From NCBI RefSeq assembly GCF_958445495.1, contig NZ_CAUCSQ010000033.1, positions 1 through 50,239 on the forward strand: a stretch of 50,239 bases of DNA, given 5' to 3'. The notes under the pieces are model-generated. The model was not told the DNA's origin and did not search any database. It was given only the letters and a program-made list of their open reading frames with translations. The number at the start of each line of letters is the position of its first letter. Positions within the stretch are counted from its first letter, which is position 1. The stretch comes from an uncultured Bacteroides sp. (GTDB lineage: Bacteria; Bacteroidota; Bacteroidia; Bacteroidales; Bacteroidaceae). Of the stretch, positions 1 to 8,998 are shown piece after piece. The position numbers and the translations under genes are program-made.

Positions 1-69
1 AAAGAGTTCTGCTGTCTGATACAAGAGGATAAATTGAATTGATAGAACTCACCATTAGAAATTGATTTT

Positions 70-1416
70 ATGAACAGAATGAAAAAAATGGCGGGTAGGA
101 AGGCGCTGCTGACAGTTGTGACGCTCTGCGCATTCGGTTTTACGCGGGCGCAGGAAATGCAGGTAGTGAAGGATACCCTGACCTTGACTCTGGACAAAGC
201 CTTGGAAATTGCGTTGGATGAGAATCCTACGATAAAGGTGGCGGAAGAGGAAATTGCCTTAAAAAAAGTAGCCGGAAAAGAGGCTTGGCAGAGTTTGTTG
301 CCGGAAGCAAGCATTACCGGATCGTTGGACCATACGATTAGGGCCGCTGAAATGAAATTGAACGACATGTCGTTCAAAATGGGGCAGGATGGAACCAATA
401 CCGCCAATGGCGGGTTGAGTATAAACTTGCCTTTGTTTGCGCCGGCCGTCTATCGGACCATGTCAATGACAAAGACAGATATCGAACTGGCAGTGGAAAA
501 GTCGCGCGGTTCCAGACTGGACCTGGTGAATCAGGTCAGTAAAGCTTATTATCAATTGATGCTTGCGCAGGATAGTTATGAGGTACTGTTGGGGAGTTAT
601 AAGCTGGCTGAGGATAATTTCAACATAGTCAATGCCAAGTACCAGCAAGGGTCGGTGAGCGAGTATGATAAAATTAGCGCTGAGGTGCAGATGCGCAGCA
701 TTAAGCCGAATGTGATTTCAGCGGCCAATGCAGTGACGTTGGCAAAATTACAGTTGAAAGTGTTGATGGGGATTACTGCCGATGTGGAACTTAAAACAGA
801 TGACAATCTGACGAATTATGAAGCGGATTTATTCGCCGACCAATTGAAAGATGAAGGAGTCGGGTTGGAGAATAACACTACCATGAAACAGTTGGACTTG
901 AACATGAAAATCTTGGAGAAGAACCTGAAAATAGCAAAAACAGGTTTTATTCCTACTTTATCGGTCAGTTTCTCGTATAACTACCAGTCTTTGTATAATC
1001 CCAATATCAATTTTTTCGAATATAACTGGAGTAACAGCTCCAGCCTGATGTTTAACCTGAGTATTCCTTTGTATAAAGCGAGTAATTTTACGAAAATGAA
1101 ATCCGCCCGTATCCAAATGCGGCAGCTTGACTGGAACCGTGTTGATACGGAAAGGAAATTGAATATGCAGATAGTGAGCTATCGCAATAATATGGCGGCC
1201 AGTACGGAACAGGTAGTCAGTAATAAGGAAAATGTGAGACAGGCGGAGAAAGCGGTATTGATTGCCGGCAAACGTTATGATGTAGGAAAAGGAACCGTGC
1301 TTGAGTTGAATAGCTCGCAAGTATCGCTGACACAGGCACAGCTCACTTACAATCAATCTATTTATGATTACCTGGTTGCCAAGGCAGACCTCGATCAGAT
1401 TTTGGGAAAAGAATAA
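70..1416 (+). CDS. TolC-family outer-membrane efflux channel
   Basis: This 448-residue protein is the likely outer-membrane channel of the RND pump encoded just downstream. An N-terminal signal peptide (hydrophobic stretch at about 13-25, cleavage near FTRAQ) precedes the two-fold repeated helical architecture of the TolC/OEP family, rich in Gln, Asn and Ala with the typical long amphipathic helices; the length matches the family. The first ATG at 70 is used; ATGs three and six codons later would also leave a working signal peptide. Only 69 bases of upstream sequence are visible, so promoter and regulator are outside the window. The adaptor gene follows after 34 nt. The substrate cannot be read from the sequence. 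Confidence 0.92.
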   Translation: MNRMKKMAGRKALLTVVTLCAFGFTRAQEMQVVKDTLTLTLDKALEIALDENPTIKVAEEEIALKKVAGKEAWQSLLPEASITGSLDHTIRAAEMKLNDMSFKMGQDGTNTANGGLSINLPLFAPAVYRTMSMTKTDIELAVEKSRGSRLDLVNQVSKAYYQLMLAQDSYEVLLGSYKLAEDNFNIVNAKYQQGSVSEYDKISAEVQMRSIKPNVISAANAVTLAKLQLKVLMGITADVELKTDDNLTNYEADLFADQLKDEGVGLENNTTMKQLDLNMKILEKNLKIAKTGFIPTLSVSFSYNYQSLYNPNINFFEYNWSNSSSLMFNLSIPLYKASNFTKMKSARIQMRQLDWNRVDTERKLNMQIVSYRNNMAASTEQVVSNKENVRQAEKAVLIAGKRYDVGKGTVLELNSSQVSLTQAQLTYNQSIYDYLVAKADLDQILGKE

Positions 1417-1450
1417 AAGAGTAGACAACTAAAATTATAACTAAAGGAAT

Positions 1451-2470
1451 ATGAAGAAAAGTATCCGATTTATAGCCCTGCTGTTGGCTGTGCTTGTGGG
1501 GGCATGTACGGGTGGAAAAGAGAAAACCGCCGCGAAAGAAGAGACTGAAAAGCCAAGAGTGAAAGTAGCCGGTGTGTCAGCCCGCCCCGTAGAGCAGATT
1601 CAGGAATATACGGCAACGGTGGAGGCGGACGTGAAAAACAACATCGCTCCTTCTTCTCCGGTACGTATTGACCGGATTTTCGTAGAAGTGGGCGACCCCG
1701 TGTCCAAAGGCCAGAAATTGGTACAGATGGATGCGGCTAATCTGAAACAGACGAAGCTTCAACTGGACAATCAGGAAATAGAATTCAAACGTATTGATGA
1801 ATTATATAAGGTAGGTGGTGCGTCCAAATCGGAATGGGATGCTTCGAAGATGCAGTTGGACGTGAAGGAAACAGCTTATAAGAATTTGTTGGAAAACACC
1901 GCCTTGTTAAGCCCGATTAATGGAGTCGTCACTGCGCGTAACTATGATAATGGGGATATGTATAGCGGCGGCAATCCGGTGCTGGTCGTAGAACAGATTA
2001 CTCCGGTCAAGCTGATGATTAATGTGTCTGAAACTTATTTCACACAAGTAAAGAAAGGGGCGCCGGTAGATATCAGGTTGGATGTGTATGGAGATGAACT
2101 GTTCAAAGGAACTATCAGCCTGGTCTATCCCACGATAGATGCCACAACCCGTACATTCCCTGTAGAAATCAAGCTGGAGAACAAAGACCAGCGTGTGCGT
2201 CCGGGAATGTTTGCCCGTGCTACGCTGAACTTTGGCACGGTAGATAATGTCGTAGTGCCCGACCTTGCCATAGTGAAGCAGGCAGGTTCCGGTGACCGTT
2301 ATGTATATGTCTACAAAGACGGCAAGGTAACCTATAATAAAGTGGAGCTGGGCAGGCGCATGGGAACGGAGTACGAACTCAAATCCGGCGTACCGGACAA
2401 TTCGCAGGTCGTAGTCGCCGGCCAGTCACGTCTGATGGACGGTATAGAGGTAGAGTTGGAGAAACAATAA
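1451..2470 (+). CDS. RND efflux periplasmic adaptor (membrane fusion lipoprotein)
   Basis: This 339-residue AcrA/MexE-type membrane fusion protein would bridge the inner-membrane pump and the TolC-like channel. It starts with a lipoprotein signal (lipobox LVGAC, Cys19), followed by a barrel-sandwich (lipoyl-like) half, an alpha-helical hairpin around 95-150 that is short compared with AcrA, the second lipoyl half (SPINGVVTARNYDNGD near 155) and C-terminal beta-barrel and membrane-proximal domains. The order channel, adaptor, pump and the short gaps (34 and 36 nt) indicate one operon. Confidence 0.93.
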   Translation: MKKSIRFIALLLAVLVGACTGGKEKTAAKEETEKPRVKVAGVSARPVEQIQEYTATVEADVKNNIAPSSPVRIDRIFVEVGDPVSKGQKLVQMDAANLKQTKLQLDNQEIEFKRIDELYKVGGASKSEWDASKMQLDVKETAYKNLLENTALLSPINGVVTARNYDNGDMYSGGNPVLVVEQITPVKLMINVSETYFTQVKKGAPVDIRLDVYGDELFKGTISLVYPTIDATTRTFPVEIKLENKDQRVRPGMFARATLNFGTVDNVVVPDLAIVKQAGSGDRYVYVYKDGKVTYNKVELGRRMGTEYELKSGVPDNSQVVVAGQSRLMDGIEVELEKQ

Positions 2471-2506
2471 TTCTCCGTTTTCCATTAATTAATATCCATT
2501 AAAGAA

Positions 2507-5500
2507 ATGAGTTTATACGAAGGTGCGGTTAAAAAACCGATTATGACCTCCCTCTGCTTTCTTGCAGTGGTGATATTTGGTCTTTTCTCCTTGTCGAAGT
2601 TGCCTATTGATTTGTATCCGGACATTGATACGAATACAATCATGGTCATGACCGCTTATCCGGGAGCGAGTGCCTCGGATATAGAAAACAACGTAACTCG
2701 CCCGTTGGAGAACACTCTGAATGCGGTGAGCGATTTGAAACATATCACTTCCCGCTCTTCTGAGAACATGTCGTTGATTACGCTGGAGTTCGAATTTGGC
2801 AATGATATCGATGTTTTGACGAATGACGTGCGCGATAAGCTGGACATGGTAAGTTCGGAACTTCCCGATGATGTCGAGAACCCGATTATCTTCAAGTTCA
2901 GCACGGACATGATTCCCATCGTGCTGCTTTCCGTGCAGGCAAAAGAGAGCCAGTCCGCCCTTTATAAAATATTGGACGACCGTGTGGTAAATCCTTTGGC
3001 GCGTATTCCCGGTGTGGGTACGGTGTCTATCAGCGGCGCGCCGCAACGCGAGATTCAAGTATATTGCGACCCGAATAAACTGGAAGCGTACAACCTGACC
3101 ATTGAGACAATCAGTTCGATTATCGGAGCCGAGAATAAGAATATCCCCGGCGGTAACTTCGATATCGGCAGTGAAACATATTCATTGCGCGTGGAAGGAG
3201 AATTCGACGATTCCCGCCAGTTGGCCGATGTGGTAGTGGGCACATACAATGGGGCCAATGTCTTTCTGCGCGATGTTGCCCGGATTGTCGATACGGTGGA
3301 AGAGCGTGCGCAGGAAACCTATAATAATGGTGTCCAGGGCGCTATGATTGTCGTTCAGAAACAGACGGGAGCCAATTCCGTCGAGATTTCCCGCAAAGTG
3401 GCGGAAGCCCTTCCGCGTTTGCAGAAGAATTTGCCGAGTGATGTGAAGCTGGGGGTGATTGTCGATACTTCAGACAATATCCTGAACACGATTGACAGCT
3501 TGGCGGAAACCGTCCTGTATGCCTTGCTGTTCGTTGTTATCGTCGTGTTCCTTTTCTTAGGACGCTGGCGTGCGACGTTGATTATCTGCATCACCATCCC
3601 TCTTTCGCTAATCGCTTCCTTTATCTATCTTGCGATTTCGGGGAATACGATTAACATCATTTCGCTTTCGTCCCTTTCCATTGCAATCGGTATGGTGGTC
3701 GATGATGCGATTGTGGTGCTTGAGAATGTGACAACACATATCGAACGCGGTTCCGACCCGAAACAGGCGGCAGTGCACGGTACGAATGAAGTGGCAATTT
3801 CCGTAATTGCCTCTACGCTGACTATGATTGCCGTGTTCTTCCCGTTGACGATGGTAAGCGGCATGTCCGGCGTGCTTTTCAAACAATTGGGTTGGATGAT
3901 GTGCGCCATCATGTTTATTTCCACTGTCGCCGCTTTGTCATTGACCCCGATGCTCTGTTCGCAACTGCTTCGCTTGCAGAAGAAACCGTCGAAAATGTTC
4001 AAGCTCTTCTTTACTCCGATAGAAAAGGTGTTGGACGGGCTGGACATCTGGTATGCGAAAATGTTGAATTGGGCGGTACGCCATCGTCCGGTCGTTATTG
4101 TGGGATGTATCGCTTTCTTTATAATCAGTCTGCTCTGTGCGAAAGGCATCGGTACGGAATTCTTTCCGGCACAGGATAATGCCCGTATTGCAGTACAACT
4201 GGAGTTGCCGATAGGTACACGTAAAGAGATAGCGCAGGAACTTTCGGAAAAGTTGACCAATCAGTGGCTGACTAAGTATAAAGACATCATGAAAGTATGC
4301 AACTATACGGTCGGTCAGGCTGATTCGGACAATACATGGGCTTCCATGCAGGACAATGGTTCCCATATAATCTCTTTCAATATTAGCCTGGTAGACCCGG
4401 GCGACCGCGATATCACTTTGGAGAAAGTTTGTGACGAGATGCGTGAAGATTTGAAAGCCTATCCTGAATTCAGCAAGGCGCAGGTAATCCTCGGAGGTAG
4501 CAATACCGGCATGTCTGCCCAGGCAAGCGCCGACTTCGAAGTTTACGGATATGACATGGCAACCACCGACAGCGTGGCAGCCCGTCTGAAACGCGACTTG
4601 TTGAAAGTAAAAGGAGTGTCCGAAGTCAATATCAGCCGTAGCGATTACCAACCGGAATATCAGGTTGACTTCGACCGTGAGAAACTTGCCATGCATGGGC
4701 TGAATCTGGCTACGGCGGGCAATTACTTGCGTAACCGCATCAATGGTGCGGTCGCTTCCAAATACCGTGAAGATGGAGATGAGTATGATATAAAAGTACG
4801 CTATGCTCCTGAGTTCCGCACGAGCCTGGAAAGTATAGAGAACATTCTTATTTATAATAGTAAGGGTGAGTCGGTCCGGGTGAAAGACTTGGGAAAAGTT
4901 GTGGAGCGTTTCGCACCTCCCACGATTGAGCGTAAAGACCGGGAACGTATCGTGACCGTTTCCGCCGTGATTTCCGGTGCTCCTTTGGGAGACGTGGTAG
5001 CTGCCGGCAATAATATCATTGATAAGATGGAACTTCCGGGTGAAGTGACGATTCAAATTTCCGGTTCGTATGAAGACCAGCAGGATTCGTTCCGTGATTT
5101 GGGAACGCTCGGCATTCTGATTGTCATTCTTGTGTTTATCGTAATGGCGGCACAGTTCGAATCACTCACCTATCCGTTTATCATCATGTTCTCTCTGCCG
5201 TTCGCCTTCAGCGGTGTTTTGATGGCCTTGTTCTTTACCGGCAGCACGTTGAGCGTGATGAGTCTGCTTGGAGGTATCATGTTGATTGGTATCGTGGTGA
5301 AAAACGGTATTGTGCTCATCGATTATATTACTCTTTGCCGGGAGCGTGGACTTGCGGTAATCAATTCCGTGGTCACTTCCGGCAAGAGCCGTCTTCGTCC
5401 CGTATTGATGACTACCGCTACTACTGTTCTCGGTATGATTCCGATGGCTATCGGCGGCGGTCAGGGTTCTGAAATGTGGAGTCCGATGGCGATTGCCGTA

Positions 5501-5665
5501 ATCGGTGGTCTGACAGTATCTACCGTGTTGACATTGATTTTGATTCCTACTTTATATTGCGTATTTGCAGGAACAGGTATCAAGAACCAGCGTCGCAAAC
5601 TTCGCCGTAAACGCGATTTGGATGTTTACTTCCAGGAGAATAAAGGCAGCATTATTAAGAAATAA
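2507..5665 (+). CDS. RND multidrug efflux permease, HAE1/AcrB type
   Basis: This 1052-residue inner-membrane proton/substrate antiporter has the full AcrB-like layout: TM1 near residue 12, a large periplasmic porter domain, a central TM bundle, a second periplasmic loop and a C-terminal TM bundle. The TM4 motif GMVVDDAIVVLENV carries the paired aspartates of the proton relay. Length and motifs place it in the hydrophobic/amphiphilic efflux family rather than the CusA/CzcA metal family, although the substrate cannot be stated. The gene is intact and the PII-like gene follows after 10 nt. Confidence 0.95.
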   Translation: MSLYEGAVKKPIMTSLCFLAVVIFGLFSLSKLPIDLYPDIDTNTIMVMTAYPGASASDIENNVTRPLENTLNAVSDLKHITSRSSENMSLITLEFEFGNDIDVLTNDVRDKLDMVSSELPDDVENPIIFKFSTDMIPIVLLSVQAKESQSALYKILDDRVVNPLARIPGVGTVSISGAPQREIQVYCDPNKLEAYNLTIETISSIIGAENKNIPGGNFDIGSETYSLRVEGEFDDSRQLADVVVGTYNGANVFLRDVARIVDTVEERAQETYNNGVQGAMIVVQKQTGANSVEISRKVAEALPRLQKNLPSDVKLGVIVDTSDNILNTIDSLAETVLYALLFVVIVVFLFLGRWRATLIICITIPLSLIASFIYLAISGNTINIISLSSLSIAIGMVVDDAIVVLENVTTHIERGSDPKQAAVHGTNEVAISVIASTLTMIAVFFPLTMVSGMSGVLFKQLGWMMCAIMFISTVAALSLTPMLCSQLLRLQKKPSKMFKLFFTPIEKVLDGLDIWYAKMLNWAVRHRPVVIVGCIAFFIISLLCAKGIGTEFFPAQDNARIAVQLELPIGTRKEIAQELSEKLTNQWLTKYKDIMKVCNYTVGQADSDNTWASMQDNGSHIISFNISLVDPGDRDITLEKVCDEMREDLKAYPEFSKAQVILGGSNTGMSAQASADFEVYGYDMATTDSVAARLKRDLLKVKGVSEVNISRSDYQPEYQVDFDREKLAMHGLNLATAGNYLRNRINGAVASKYREDGDEYDIKVRYAPEFRTSLESIENILIYNSKGESVRVKDLGKVVERFAPPTIERKDRERIVTVSAVISGAPLGDVVAAGNNIIDKMELPGEVTIQISGSYEDQQDSFRDLGTLGILIVILVFIVMAAQFESLTYPFIIMFSLPFAFSGVLMALFFTGSTLSVMSLLGGIMLIGIVVKNGIVLIDYITLCRERGLAVINSVVTSGKSRLRPVLMTTATTVLGMIPMAIGGGQGSEMWSPMAIAVIGGLTVSTVLTLILIPTLYCVFAGTGIKNQRRKLRRKRDLDVYFQENKGSIIKK

Positions 5666-5675
5666 CAAAAGAAAT

Positions 5676-5969
5676 ATGAAATCAGTATTGATAACATTCG
5701 ACCAGGCTTATTACGAACGAATCATGGCATTGCTCGACCGTTTGGGTTGTCGTGGTTTTACTTACTTGGAAAAAGTACAGGGACGCGGTTCGAAGACAGG
5801 CGATCCGCATTTCGGAAGCCATGCCTGGCCAAGTATGTGTTCAGCTATCCTGACAGTAGTAGACGACAGCAAAGTCGATCCGTTGCTGGACACCTTGCAT
5901 AAGATGGACTTACAGACGGAGCAATTAGGCTTACGCGCATTTGTGTGGAACATTGAACGGACCATTTAA
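5676..5969 (+). CDS. Small PII-like protein linked to the RND pump
   Basis: This 97-residue cytosolic protein starts at the ATG at 5676, ten bases after the pump stop codon; a longer frame opens inside the pump gene but is not needed. The fold signature is PII/CutA-like: a first strand MKSVLITF, a helix, a Gly-rich segment VQGRGSKTGDPHFG where PII proteins carry the T-loop, then strand SMCSAILTVVDD, a helix and a final strand LRAFVWNIE. PII-like proteins encoded beside transporters usually sense a nucleotide or metal and gate the transporter. That role here is inferred from position; the ligand is unknown. Confidence 0.7.
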   Translation: MKSVLITFDQAYYERIMALLDRLGCRGFTYLEKVQGRGSKTGDPHFGSHAWPSMCSAILTVVDDSKVDPLLDTLHKMDLQTEQLGLRAFVWNIERTI

Positions 5970-6003
5970 TATTATTTTGAAATAGAATTCAGGTAATTGT
6001 GTG

Positions 6004-6039
6004 ATGCCGGAAGTAGCTTAAGTAGTTTTCTTCCGGCAT
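6004..6039. terminator. Bidirectional rho-independent terminator
   Basis: A perfect 10-bp stem (6004-6013 with 6030-6039, ATGCCGGAAG/CTTCCGGCAT) lies between the convergent PII-like gene and the 115-residue protein gene. A T-rich tail follows on the + strand. Confidence 0.75.
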
Positions 6040-6044
6040 TCATT

Positions 6045-6392
6045 TTATCTAGGATGTATAGGTGGTAAATCTTCTATTGTATAAATTCTGTCTCCATACT
6101 TTATATAGTTCACCCCTTTAGGAACGTATAATAGACGAGTTGCTGTTTGTTCACTTTTGCAAAGAGCAAAGTACATGATTTTATGATAGACTGTCAATTC
6201 TAGTGTATCATCGTTTTGTGTCGTAATCACACTTGTCAAGTAAGAAATAGAATTACCAGCAGTAATATCTAATATCCTTAATTCATCATTGTAACGTAGT
6301 GATATAAGCGTATAATTCCTTATCGAAAAGATAAAAGGGGTACAAATTAGAACTATGATAATGATAACTATGATTATATTTTTCTTTTTCAT
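6045..6392 (-). CDS. Small single-pass membrane protein, unknown function
   Basis: This 115-residue protein is not recognised. A lysine-flanked, isoleucine-rich segment at residues 5-24 could be a signal anchor or an uncleaved signal peptide; there is no lipobox, although Cys17 lies within the segment. The remainder looks like a small beta-rich domain exposed outside the membrane. It is the last gene of an AT-rich block and begins 9 nt after the stop of the upstream lipoprotein gene, so co-transcription is likely. Confidence 0.6.
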   Translation of the reverse strand: MKKKNIIIVIIIIVLICTPFIFSIRNYTLISLRYNDELRILDITAGNSISYLTSVITTQNDDTLELTVYHKIMYFALCKSEQTATRLLYVPKGVNYIKYGDRIYTIEDLPPIHPR

Positions 6393-6401
6393 AATTATAA
6401 G

Positions 6402-7331
6402 TTAGTGATTTCTAATATAATTTGCAAGTGACTTTGGTGTTATCCAATCATAAATACTAATGTGTTTATTTGCATCAACAATATTCCATACTCCAACAGA
6501 ATATCCAGCACAATTATAATCGGCAGACCAGTCGATATTGCTGCTGTCTTCATTGTAATCCAATATGTTTTGAAAGCCATAATAATGTATACTTTTAGAC
6601 ATACTTTCGTCAGCATGATAGTCTAGTTCTTCATTAACCCAATACTCTTGACTTCCTTTATTTCCAAAGAGAGAGAAAGTAACTCTTTCTTCACTTGTTT
6701 CAATCTCAATCCAGGCGTGCCCTATAAAATAAGATGAACTAGAGTCGAAATCTTTAGTAGTTTTAATAAAGATTTCGCCAAAATCATAAAAATCATGGTA
6801 GTCGCTACTATTTTCTAAGGCATAGTAAAGATTTTCGGCACTTCCGTCTGGCACTTCTTTTTTTAATAGGGCTGTCATTTCTCCTTCAGTGCTTCGAGAT
6901 CGAGGTATTCCGTTGTTATATAAATTAATATCATAAACTTTCATTTTCTTTGAAATATTACTCCTAGTAGATAGATCATTTTTTGATATTTCTGTTACAT
7001 AGGGCTTTATTTTATATTTGTTTACAACTCCGACGATCACCCGTTTTTTTTCTTTTGAACAGACTAGAGGTACTGTAATCATTTTATTGCCATCTTTTTC
7101 TACCCATTTCAAATTGTTCCATGCTGGAAAACCAAAATTATATAAGAAACTATTCCTAAGAAGTCCCGAACGATTAAACTCTTTTTTTACTTCTTCTTTG
7201 AACATCTGTTCATACTGTTCTTGAGTATATGTTCGTGCTATAGAAGATGTTTCGTCTTCATTTACACAGCTAAACATGAATACACAACAACTAATAATAA
7301 TACTTAATGTAATAATCCAATTAGTTTTCAT
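6402..7331 (-). CDS. Lipoprotein with a permuted papain-fold-like C-terminal domain
   Basis: This 309-residue lipoprotein (lipobox FMFSC, Cys22) is of unrecognised family. An Arg/Ser-rich linker (about 122-150) separates an N-terminal domain (about 40-118) from a C-terminal domain (about 150-309). The C-terminal part has His205 in GHAWIEIE at the start of a strand and Cys274 in YNCAGYSVG near the start of a helix. His-before-Cys in this spacing is the arrangement of circularly permuted NlpC/P60 (LRAT-like) enzymes, so a hydrolase or acyl-transfer role is possible. This is a pattern-based guess, not a family hit. It sits in the AT-rich block, 32 nt after the O-antigen-ligase-like gene. Confidence 0.65.
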   Translation of the reverse strand: MKTNWIITLSIIISCCVFMFSCVNEDETSSIARTYTQEQYEQMFKEEVKKEFNRSGLLRNSFLYNFGFPAWNNLKWVEKDGNKMITVPLVCSKEKKRVIVGVVNKYKIKPYVTEISKNDLSTRSNISKKMKVYDINLYNNGIPRSRSTEGEMTALLKKEVPDGSAENLYYALENSSDYHDFYDFGEIFIKTTKDFDSSSSYFIGHAWIEIETSEERVTFSLFGNKGSQEYWVNEELDYHADESMSKSIHYYGFQNILDYNEDSSNIDWSADYNCAGYSVGVWNIVDANKHISIYDWITPKSLANYIRNH

Positions 7332-7363
7332 ACACTACTTTTTTAGTTAAATAAATAATTTAA

Positions 7364-8986
7364 TTATAATAATGAAATATTCTGCTTGCTTAAAAATGCA
7401 CGTATTTCAGCTTGTATAAAGTTGATTTTGTTTGATGGAATTTTTACTGGTTTATTTATTATTATTTTTGCAATATTCTTTGCATTTTCTATTTTTCCGA
7501 TTGTTTTATATAACTGAAATAACTCATATAATGGAATAAAACGAACAGGACACATATACGAGGCTTGTTTCCAATATTTTTCCGATGCCTCAAAGTCACC
7601 TATTCTCATGTAGCTGTCTGCGAGTAAGATTACCAAATCATAATCAATCCAATACTTTTTACAGAGATTTGCGATTTTGATGCTTTCCCAATAGTGCTTT
7701 GCATAATATAGTTCGGCTGCATAATTATAAAGAAATCGGGCATCCTCTTTTAAAGAAGTTGATTCTAACAATTGCTGATATTGTGCAAGCATTAATTCAG
7801 GTGATTCTGTTAAAGCTTTTTTAGAGATTTTATTCCATTTAATTTGTTGATACATGTTATTCCCTGTGACAATACAAATTATTAGGGAAAGAATTAATAG
7901 AACTTTATGAGTATAATACTTAAATATTAGTGAAAAATTCTTTAGATAATCTGCGTTACTGAATAGTATATATAAACTCAATATTCCTAATAACCAAACG
8001 AAAAAGTATGATATAGGATAAGAAAAACAAGCAAAAATTGCAATATTAGCCAAACATAATAGGGCGGTTTGTGATTCTCTACATTGATTCTTCCTATATG
8101 CTTTCATTATGGTAATGAAGAATCCCCCCAATATGAGTATCCCTATAATACCATAATTAACTACACATAACAAGTATTCATTAAATGGGTGAGTTATATT
8201 ATCTGCTAGCATAAGATAATGGCTATCAGGGTGATGCCGGAAGTAATCTGCTTGATAATACATATAATTAGCACGAAAGCCACCTGTCCCAAATCCTAAA
8301 ATAGGTTTGTCTTTTATCATTTCCCAAGTACATTTCCAAATCAAAAGTCTTCCATCCGCTGAATCTTTCTTGATAAAATATGACAAGATTAATGCCATGA
8401 TGATCCCTAACATAAATAGAAATATCGTTCTCTTAGAATATCGAATGCGTATGGATAAATTCATGCAAGCTATAACTAAAATGCAAATATATGCAGTTCT
8501 TGATTTAGAAATGAGGATACAAATAACAATAAAAAAAAGGATTATAGTTGATATGCTTTTAATTGCAGGAGAATAATTATAATTCTCTTTAAGGTACAAA
8601 ATAAAGGGTATACAACAACATAATGCAAGTGTGAATCCTGCCGGATTATCGAAACTGCCTGTCATTTGGAAAATTTTTGGACATGAAATCCATTCATGGT
8701 ACTGCAATCCACCATGTATCAATAGTATTCCACTAACTCCCAATAAACAGAAACTTGTTCTTTTAAAAAATAAATTCGTGTTCCAAATACAATAATATCT
8801 TAATATGCGCCAAATGCAATAAAGCCCAATGAGAATACTAATCACAAATAAGAAACTATTAAATTTAGAAAATGTTTCTATCCGAAAAAACTGTGATAAG
8901 TCTATAAGCATAGATAAAATACAATAGCTTATAAATATGGCTGTGGCACCATACTCTTTTGTAGATTTCTCAACACTGTATTTCAT
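7364..8986 (-). CDS. O-antigen ligase / Wzy-like polytopic membrane protein with TPR tail
   Basis: This 540-residue protein has about ten hydrophobic segments in its first 370 residues and a large periplasmic loop with the O-antigen-ligase/polymerase signature (ILGFGTGGFRANY, then HPFNEYLLC near residue 270). Such proteins ligate or polymerise lipid-linked glycans at the periplasmic face. After the last TM segment near 360 the tail carries TPR-like helical pairs (about 400-530). No glycosyltransferases or flippase genes are nearby, so this is not a classic O-antigen locus; it sits among lipoproteins, and its acceptor may be a protein or another surface molecule. Base composition is strikingly AT-rich. 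Confidence 0.8.
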   Translation of the reverse strand: MKYSVEKSTKEYGATAIFISYCILSMLIDLSQFFRIETFSKFNSFLFVISILIGLYCIWRILRYYCIWNTNLFFKRTSFCLLGVSGILLIHGGLQYHEWISCPKIFQMTGSFDNPAGFTLALCCCIPFILYLKENYNYSPAIKSISTIILFFIVICILISKSRTAYICILVIACMNLSIRIRYSKRTIFLFMLGIIMALILSYFIKKDSADGRLLIWKCTWEMIKDKPILGFGTGGFRANYMYYQADYFRHHPDSHYLMLADNITHPFNEYLLCVVNYGIIGILILGGFFITIMKAYRKNQCRESQTALLCLANIAIFACFSYPISYFFVWLLGILSLYILFSNADYLKNFSLIFKYYTHKVLLILSLIICIVTGNNMYQQIKWNKISKKALTESPELMLAQYQQLLESTSLKEDARFLYNYAAELYYAKHYWESIKIANLCKKYWIDYDLVILLADSYMRIGDFEASEKYWKQASYMCPVRFIPLYELFQLYKTIGKIENAKNIAKIIINKPVKIPSNKINFIQAEIRAFLSKQNISLL

Positions 8987-8998
8987 TATAATTGCACC

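Noticed and set aside
4..50. Inverted repeat GAGTTCT/AGAACTC upstream of the TolC-like gene
   Set aside because: Seven-base arms separated by 33 nt; could be an operator, but the upstream region is cut off and there is no regulator in view.
6001..8246. The 15-mer GTGATGCCGGAAGTA occurs at 6001 (terminator) and near 8230 (inside the ligase-like gene)
   Set aside because: About one such coincidence is expected in 50 kb, and the second copy is within a coding sequence.
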